NCBI GenBank assembly: GCA_025358235.1 | Contig: JANYKH010000209.1 | Span: 1 to 9,456 of the forward strand | Direction of reading: 5' to 3' | Source of the DNA: Chloroflexota bacterium | GTDB taxonomy: Bacteria > Chloroflexota > Dehalococcoidia > Dehalococcoidales > RBG-16-60-22 | DNA length: 9,456 bases | Shown: piece by piece, positions 5,561 through 9,456 of the stretch | How the letters are laid out: each line of letters opens with the position of its first letter | How positions within the stretch are numbered: the stretch's first letter is position 1 | Position numbers and translations under genes: made by a program | The notes under the pieces: generated by a model | What the model was told of the DNA's origin: nothing | Seen by the model: the letters and a program-made list of their open reading frames with translations, nothing else | Database searches by the model: none

Positions 5561-6400
5561 GTGATAATAGACTTCCACACCCACATTTTTCCTCCACAAA
5601 TTAAGGCGGAGCGGGAACGGTTTTTAAAGACCGAACCCCGCTTCGCCTCAATGTACGCCAGCGATAAAGCTGGCATGGCCACCGCCGAAGACCTCATTGA
5701 AAGTATGGACCGCGATGGGGTTGATATATCCGTGGCGCTTAATTTCGACTGGTCCGATGCGACGCTCTGCCGGCTAACGAATGAATACATCGCGGCATCT
5801 GTGCGCGCTTTCCCGGACCGTCTGGTGGGATTCGGGGCGATACCGGCGGACAATCCGGACCGGGTGAACGAAGAAATAGAACGGTGCGCGGCGGCGGGGT
5901 TGAAAGGGGTAGGTGAGGTACGATTTGGAAGGGACTTTCTGAAGACGGGAAGCAACTACCTCTCAGGGATTATGTCAAACTTAAAGAAACATAATTTGAT
6001 ACTTTTAATGCACTGCTCAGAACCGGTGGGGCATGTCTATCCAGGCAAGGAAGACATCACGCCGGATTTTTTATATCCTTTTGTCAGCGCCTTTCCGGAC
6101 CAGCCAATCGTCATGGCGCATTGGGGGGGCGGCCTGCCCTTCTATGAACTGATGCCGGAAGTAAAAAGGACTCTTAAGAACGTTTATTACGATACGGCAG
6201 CATCGCCGTTTCTTTACAAACAGGATATCTATACCGCCGTCAGCGGAATAACTGGTGCGGAAAAGATATTGTTCGGTACGGACAGCCCGCTTATGCCCCA
6301 TAAGAGGGTTATTAATGAAATACGGTCAAGCCGTTTAGCCGATAAAGACAAAGAACTGATACTGGGACAAAACGCTCAAAAGCTGATAGGAATAAAATAA
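5561..6400 (+). CDS. Metal-dependent amidohydrolase (amidohydrolase 2 family)
   Basis: The product from GTG 5561 is 279 residues long and belongs to the TIM-barrel amidohydrolase_2 family. Metal-binding features appear in order: the DFHTH motif at the very N-terminus (His6, His8), His151 in LLMHCSEP, His187 in VMAHWGGG and Asp241 in LFGTDSP. The family holds decarboxylases and hydrolases acting on C-C or C-N bonds of small acids; the substrate here cannot be told. The frame is open further upstream into the L25 gene, but that part is a lysine- and proline-rich shadow, and the fold needs only a couple of residues before DFHTH. The start has only a weak GGAA nearby, so translation may rely on coupling to L25. 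Its TAA overlaps the ATG of thpR by one base. Confidence 0.85.
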   Translation: MIIDFHTHIFPPQIKAERERFLKTEPRFASMYASDKAGMATAEDLIESMDRDGVDISVALNFDWSDATLCRLTNEYIAASVRAFPDRLVGFGAIPADNPDRVNEEIERCAAAGLKGVGEVRFGRDFLKTGSNYLSGIMSNLKKHNLILLMHCSEPVGHVYPGKEDITPDFLYPFVSAFPDQPIVMAHWGGGLPFYELMPEVKRTLKNVYYDTAASPFLYKQDIYTAVSGITGAEKILFGTDSPLMPHKRVINEIRSSRLADKDKELILGQNAQKLIGIK

Positions 6401-6993
6401 TGGCACAAATTAGAACGTTCATCTCAATCAATCTTCCCGAAGAAGTACGGGCCCACCTGGAGAAACTGGAAACAGACCTGAAGAAGTCATTTCCTTCAAT
6501 CTCTGCCAAATGGGTAGATGTGAGCAGCCTCCACCTGACGCTCAAGTTCCTGGGGAGTATCGAAGAAAACAAGATCGACTCCGTCACGGTAGCGCTGGCA
6601 AAAGGGGCGGAACAAACCACGCCATTTAGCCTGGGGATGGGCGGACTGGGGGCGTTCCCGAACATGCGGCGGGTTGATGTCGTCGTGGTAGGTTTATCCG
6701 GCGAATTAGACTGCTTGCTGCAGCTGCAGAATAATATTGAAGAGGCCATGAAACCGCTGGGCTTCCGGCCGGAATCACGGCCTTTCGCACCCCACCTGAC
6801 GCTGGCGAGATTAAGGGAACAGTCCACGATACAGGAACGGCAGGCGATGGGACAGGCGCTCCAATCGGCGCAATTGCCGCCAATGGGGCCTTTTAAAGTG
6901 ACATCAGTGAACCTGATGAAGAGCGAATTACTCCGTACCGGAGCGGTCTACACGGAACTCAGTCATGTACGACTATCCGAAGCGACTGCATAA
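6400..6993 (+). CDS. thpR: RNA 2',3'-cyclic phosphodiesterase (2'-5' RNA ligase family)
   Basis: The 197-residue protein is of the 2H phosphoesterase superfamily, ThpR/LigT branch. Two HxT motifs form the active site: His45-Leu-Thr47 in LHLTLKFLG and His132-Leu-Thr134 in APHLTLAR. The N-terminal RTFISINLPEEVR is the usual first strand of the family, and the length is normal. ThpR proteins open 2',3'-cyclic phosphates at RNA ends and can join 2'-5' linked RNA in vitro; the cellular role is poorly known. The ATG overlaps the previous stop (TAATG), and AGGA lies 8 bases upstream, so it is coupled to the amidohydrolase gene. Confidence 0.9.
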   Translation: MAQIRTFISINLPEEVRAHLEKLETDLKKSFPSISAKWVDVSSLHLTLKFLGSIEENKIDSVTVALAKGAEQTTPFSLGMGGLGAFPNMRRVDVVVVGLSGELDCLLQLQNNIEEAMKPLGFRPESRPFAPHLTLARLREQSTIQERQAMGQALQSAQLPPMGPFKVTSVNLMKSELLRTGAVYTELSHVRLSEATA

Positions 6994-7004
6994 TCGACAT
7001 CCTA

Positions 7005-7065
7005 TTGCCAAGCCTATACTCATGATGTATACTGAGTTGACTTAATATTTACCGGTTGGGAGGAG
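7005..7065 (+). promoter_or_regulatory. Promoter and ribosome binding site of the zinc-ribbon gene
   Basis: TTGCCA (7005-7010), an exact 17-base spacer and TATACT (7028-7033) make a near-consensus housekeeping promoter, five of six matches in each box. Transcription would start near 7040. GGGAGGAG (7058-7065) is a strong ribosome binding site, 6 bases before the ATG. The short dyad ACTCA/TGAGT (7018-7022, 7033-7037) overlaps the -10 region and might bind a regulator. Confidence 0.6.
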
Positions 7066-7071
7066 AGGCTC

Positions 7072-7287
7072 ATGGAACAATTTGCTTTGCCTAAATGCCA
7101 GAAGTGCAATACCGGTGACCTGGTCCCGTTGTCAGACTTCGGCAGCCAGGGCGCGACAATACACTACAAGGCCTGGATCTGCACCAATCCTGATTGCGGA
7201 TTCAACCTGAAGATACGCAACGGCGATGTATATATCAACGAACCGATCATGAGCGGTGCGTTTCACAATTCCCGTCCCCGCACTTAG
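7072..7287 (+). CDS. Small zinc-ribbon protein, unknown function
   Basis: I do not recognise a named family. The 71-residue protein has Cys9-x2-Cys12 (KCQKCN) and Cys37-x4-Cys42 (ICTNPDCG), a likely single zinc ribbon in the style of rubredoxin-like or topoisomerase-like zinc knuckles. Between them is a polar loop, and the aromatic KAWIC strand leads into the second knuckle. The last 20 or so residues, ending in AFHNSRPRT, look flexible. No membrane segment or signal is present. It could bind nucleic acid or a protein partner. It has a strong ribosome binding site and its own promoter, so it is probably well expressed. It sits between thpR and comF. Confidence 0.75.
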   Translation: MEQFALPKCQKCNTGDLVPLSDFGSQGATIHYKAWICTNPDCGFNLKIRNGDVYINEPIMSGAFHNSRPRT

Positions 7288-7350
7288 TACCTGTCCCGGT
7301 TTGTTCCGGTAAACTAATAGTGATATCGCGCCGGTCATCCGGAAAAAATA

Positions 7351-7370
7351 GAGGCTCCGAGTGAGGCTCC
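7351..7370 (+). repeat. Short direct repeat before comF
   Basis: GAGGCTCC occurs at 7351-7358 and again at 7363-7370, a 12-base period just ahead of the comF start. A third GAGGCTC lies at 7065-7071, directly before the zinc-ribbon ATG. The second copy's GAGG is 13 bases from the ATG at 7380, rather far for a ribosome binding site. This may be chance or local duplication. Confidence 0.35.
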
Positions 7371-7379
7371 ATTTAAGCG

Positions 7380-8069
7380 ATGCTTCGAATAGCTGACCTG
7401 AAGGGGAAGGCACTGGATTTTCTTTTTCCCCGGTGGTGTGTGGGATGCGGCGGGGAAGGTCAACTAATTTGCCATTCTTGTTTTGATTCACTTACCCCCA
7501 TCATGGGGGCCCTTTGCCCTCGCTGCGGGCGCCCGCAATCCAACCATGATAACTGCCATGAAATTCTCCATAACCTGGACGGAATCCGCGCGCCGTATAC
7601 TTTCCAGGGGGCCATGCGGCAGGCCGTTCACGAACTGAAATACAACAATGTCCGCATTATCGCGCCGGAGTTGGCGCAAATACTGGCGGACTACCTTTCC
7701 TTGAACCCTCTCCCCGCAGACCTGATTGTCCCCGTACCGCTGCACGACAGCCGTTTGCGGGAGCGCGGCTATAACCAGTCCGGCCTGCTGGCCAAGAATC
7801 TCAGCCAACTGACGGGCATCCCGTTCGCGGAAAACGGTCTGGTCAGGACAAGACCCACCATTCCCCAGGCCAGGACGGGAAACCGTGAGGAACGCCTGCA
7901 AAATTTACGGGATGCATTTACGTATGCGGGTGATTGCTTTAAAGGCAGACACGTGCTGATAATAGATGATGTCTCCACCAGCGGCGCTACTCTTGAGGCC
8001 TGCGCGACCGCAGCCAGACTGGGCGGCGCGGCGACAGTGTGGGGACTGGTACCGGCAAGAGAAATATAA
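7380..8069 (+). CDS. comF: ComF family phosphoribosyltransferase-like protein
   Basis: The 229-residue protein has the ComFC/GntX layout. An N-terminal double zinc ribbon (Cys20, Cys23, Cys31, Cys34, then Cys46, Cys49, Cys59) comes before a type I phosphoribosyltransferase domain. Signatures are LDFLFPRWC (12-20), LIVPVPLH with RLRERGYNQ (115-133), QARTGNREERLQNLRDAF (163-180) and the PRPP-binding loop VLIIDDVSTSGATL (192-205). In naturally competent bacteria ComFC works in the cytoplasm during DNA uptake, but homologues are widespread in species not known to be competent, and no other com genes are visible here. The start is fixed by the conserved LDFLFP; its ribosome binding site is weak. 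The hpf gene starts 14 bases after the stop. Confidence 0.88.
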   Translation: MLRIADLKGKALDFLFPRWCVGCGGEGQLICHSCFDSLTPIMGALCPRCGRPQSNHDNCHEILHNLDGIRAPYTFQGAMRQAVHELKYNNVRIIAPELAQILADYLSLNPLPADLIVPVPLHDSRLRERGYNQSGLLAKNLSQLTGIPFAENGLVRTRPTIPQARTGNREERLQNLRDAFTYAGDCFKGRHVLIIDDVSTSGATLEACATAARLGGAATVWGLVPAREI

Positions 8070-8083
8070 TCCAGGAGGATAGT

Positions 8084-8686
8084 ATGGAACTACAGGTCAC
8101 AGGCACGAACATCGCCGTATCACAGCGGGTACAGGACTACGCCAACAAGAAGATCGGCAAGCTGGCCAAATACTGGCCCAATATCCTCGAGGCTAAGGTA
8201 GAAATCGCCGAAGAGAAGACCAAAACACCTGACAAGAGAATCGTGGTACGGGTGAACATCGATGGAGACGGGGCGGGGTTCCACGGGACAGCCCACGGCG
8301 AGGATCAGATCAAGGGGATCGATAAAGTCTTCGATGTAATGTTCCGCCAGATTGAAGATTACAAGGGCAAGATGGTTAAGAAGGGCCGGAACGTACGGAA
8401 GGAAGGCAATGCCGCGGAAAAAGAGGGGACTGACATCGAGGCTCTGGAAGAGGCTCCGGAGGAGGTAGAGACAGCCGTACCGAAGCGCGCCAAATCTACC
8501 CAGCGCCGCGTAGTTAAGATTAAGAGATTCCAGATCAAGCCCGCGAGCATGCAGGAAGCTATCGAGCAGATGGAAGTGCTGAAGCATGACTTCTACCTCT
8601 TCGTCGATTGCGACTCTGATAACCTAAAGCTGATTTACCGCAGGAAAGACGGCAATTACGGACTCATCGAACCAAAAGTTGAGTAA
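8084..8686 (+). CDS. hpf: Ribosome hibernation promoting factor, long form
   Basis: The 200-residue protein is a long HPF (S30AE family). Residues 1 to about 100 form the domain that sits in the small-subunit decoding channel, opening with MELQVTGTNIAVSQRVQDY. A charged Glu/Lys-rich linker runs to about 140. The C-terminal dimerisation domain (about 143-200) carries the typical RFQIKPASMQEAIEQME and FYLFVDCDS. Long HPFs pair two 70S ribosomes into inactive 100S particles in stationary phase or stress. The ATG at 8084 has a perfect AGGAGG (8073-8078) 5 bases upstream. An upstream extension inside comF is open but unneeded. A comF-hpf neighbourhood recurs in Gram-positive lineages, where secA often follows; here ogt does. 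Confidence 0.93.
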   Translation: MELQVTGTNIAVSQRVQDYANKKIGKLAKYWPNILEAKVEIAEEKTKTPDKRIVVRVNIDGDGAGFHGTAHGEDQIKGIDKVFDVMFRQIEDYKGKMVKKGRNVRKEGNAAEKEGTDIEALEEAPEEVETAVPKRAKSTQRRVVKIKRFQIKPASMQEAIEQMEVLKHDFYLFVDCDSDNLKLIYRRKDGNYGLIEPKVE

Positions 8687-9233
8687 GAAACCTGACACGA
8701 TAAATACGCTGAGGTTCAGCGTTTTCAAAACGGGGTGGGGCTGGATGGGGGCGCTGTCATCCGATAAGGGATTGAAGGCGCTTACATTCCCCCACCCCAC
8801 TCCGGAAGATGCCCTCCGAGAACTTAGCCCCCCGGAGGCTGCGGAGTATTCACCGAAGCATTTCCGCAAGCTGGCGGAGGTGCTGAGTTCCTATTTCAAA
8901 GGCAGGCAAGCGGAATTCGGCGGGAAGCTGGACCTGGGCGGGCATACGGTTTTCGACCGGAGAATTTGGGAGATTACGCTTTCAATCCCTCACGGGGAAA
9001 CCCGGAGTTACAAATGGGTGGCGGAGACGGCGGGTTATCCGCGGGCGTACCGGGCGGCGGGTCAGGCGCTGGGGCGCAATCCGCTGCCGATAATTATCCC
9101 GTGCCACAGGGTACTGGCCAGCGGCGGGGGGAAGGGCGGCTATGGGGGCGGGCTGCCGCTGAAGGTGCGGCTGCTGGTGATGGAGGCGGGGGCTGAGGGC
9201 GTGGCCAGCGCAGAAGAGATTACAGACGATTAG
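8679..9233 (+). CDS. ogt: Methylated-DNA--protein-cysteine methyltransferase
   Basis: The 184-residue protein repairs O6-alkylguanine and O4-alkylthymine by moving the alkyl group onto its own cysteine. The active site is IIIPCHRVL with acceptor Cys142. YRAAGQALGRNPLP (124-137) forms the DNA-binding helix with the arginine finger Arg125, and KGGYGGGLPLK follows it. The N-terminal FSVFKTGWGWMG matches the small N-domain of Ogt proteins. The start is TTG at 8679, overlapping the last codons and stop of hpf by 8 bases. No ribosome binding site is seen, so translational coupling is likely. The next in-frame ATG (8745) would cut the conserved N-domain. The tail (AGAEGVASAEEITDD) is a little longer than in many homologues. 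Confidence 0.9.
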   Translation: MSKKPDTINTLRFSVFKTGWGWMGALSSDKGLKALTFPHPTPEDALRELSPPEAAEYSPKHFRKLAEVLSSYFKGRQAEFGGKLDLGGHTVFDRRIWEITLSIPHGETRSYKWVAETAGYPRAYRAAGQALGRNPLPIIIPCHRVLASGGGKGGYGGGLPLKVRLLVMEAGAEGVASAEEITDD

Positions 9234-9456
9234 CCTGCCAGGTTTCGTCCGGCGACATTTCCTTTCACTCACATTCACGATGCGTTCAGGGTGTGCAACC
9301 TGTGGGGTGACTGCACTGATTTCCCCCTCACTCTGACTCTCTCCCTGAATGAGGTTCTTGAAGGAGTATGAGGGGTTGCGGTTCCGGGATAGGTTTTGGT
9401 CTTGTTCTGTCTATATTATTTGTAGCATGAAGTTGTTTTTGAAACCTGTCTAGCCC
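9234..9456. other. 3' intergenic tail, no gene seen
   Basis: These 223 bases after ogt hold no plausible gene. An imperfect dyad, CCCCTCA (9324-9330) with TGAGGGG (9369-9375), encloses a CTCTCCC-bearing loop and loosely recalls the palindrome at 508-545. An ATG at 9427 opens only eight codons. No clear T-run terminator is visible. Confidence 0.4.

Noticed and set aside
5200..5955. A 251-codon minus-strand frame across the L25/amidohydrolase boundary
   Set aside because: It runs antisense to two well-supported genes, and its serine/phenylalanine-rich stretches mirror the L25 low-complexity tail.
8039..8083. Upstream extension of hpf into comF
   Set aside because: The ATG at 8084 has a perfect ribosome binding site, and HPF homologues start there.
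8120..8587. A 155-codon minus-strand frame inside hpf
   Set aside because: It lies fully antisense to a clear HPF and has no recognisable family features.
9395..9450. A promoter and start of a next gene near the right edge (TATTAT, ATG at 9427)
   Set aside because: The ATG frame closes after eight codons, the -35 spacing is poor and there is no ribosome binding site.
1..9456. A defence, toxin-antitoxin or other new multi-gene system
   Set aside because: All larger genes fall into known housekeeping or general families, and the unknown ones are single small genes without a linked partner.

Overview
The window looks like a chromosomal segment of an uncultured or little-studied bacterium. Short intergenic gaps, frequent GTG and TTG starts, a two-subunit transketolase, a long Ctc-type ribosomal protein L25 and a comF-hpf pair fit a Chloroflexota/Dehalococcoidia-like genome. 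That placement is an inference from gene style and not a demonstrated assignment. No rRNA, tRNA or CRISPR array is visible.

Left edge (1-571): the end of an IS3-like insertion element, with the start of its OrfA and a terminal repeat ending at about 139, abuts the C-terminal third of an alpha/beta hydrolase gene that has lost its front. The next 150 bases hold two hairpins, one of them a CTCTCC-type palindrome, between this remnant and the convergent transketolase genes.

Minus-strand block (572-4703): from right to left come an acyltransferase-3 family membrane protein, a small two-helix membrane protein, a YdeI/OmdA-family protein, a 430-base gap, and the two transketolase halves (N then C, adjacent). 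Good promoter-like sequences lie in front of the acyltransferase, the small membrane protein and the transketolase pair. For the first two, the start codon falls at the predicted transcription start, which suggests leaderless messages. The gap 2387-2817 holds the transketolase promoter, a long imperfect inverted repeat, a sequence like the end of the IS at the left edge, and an 88-codon open frame that may be a gene remnant.

Plus-strand block (4858-9233): ribosomal protein L25, an amidohydrolase and the RNA cyclic phosphodiesterase ThpR form a tight run. A 71-residue zinc-ribbon protein follows with its own promoter. Then come a ComF-type phosphoribosyltransferase, the long form of ribosome hibernation factor HPF, and an Ogt-type DNA alkyltransferase, the last three closely packed. 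The themes are translation (L25, HPF), RNA and DNA maintenance (ThpR, Ogt, ComF) and central carbon metabolism (transketolase).

Most of the window is ordinary housekeeping DNA. I found no convincing new multi-gene system. The places most worth a second look are the 2387-2817 gap, the IS/hydrolase junction and the possible leaderless promoters.
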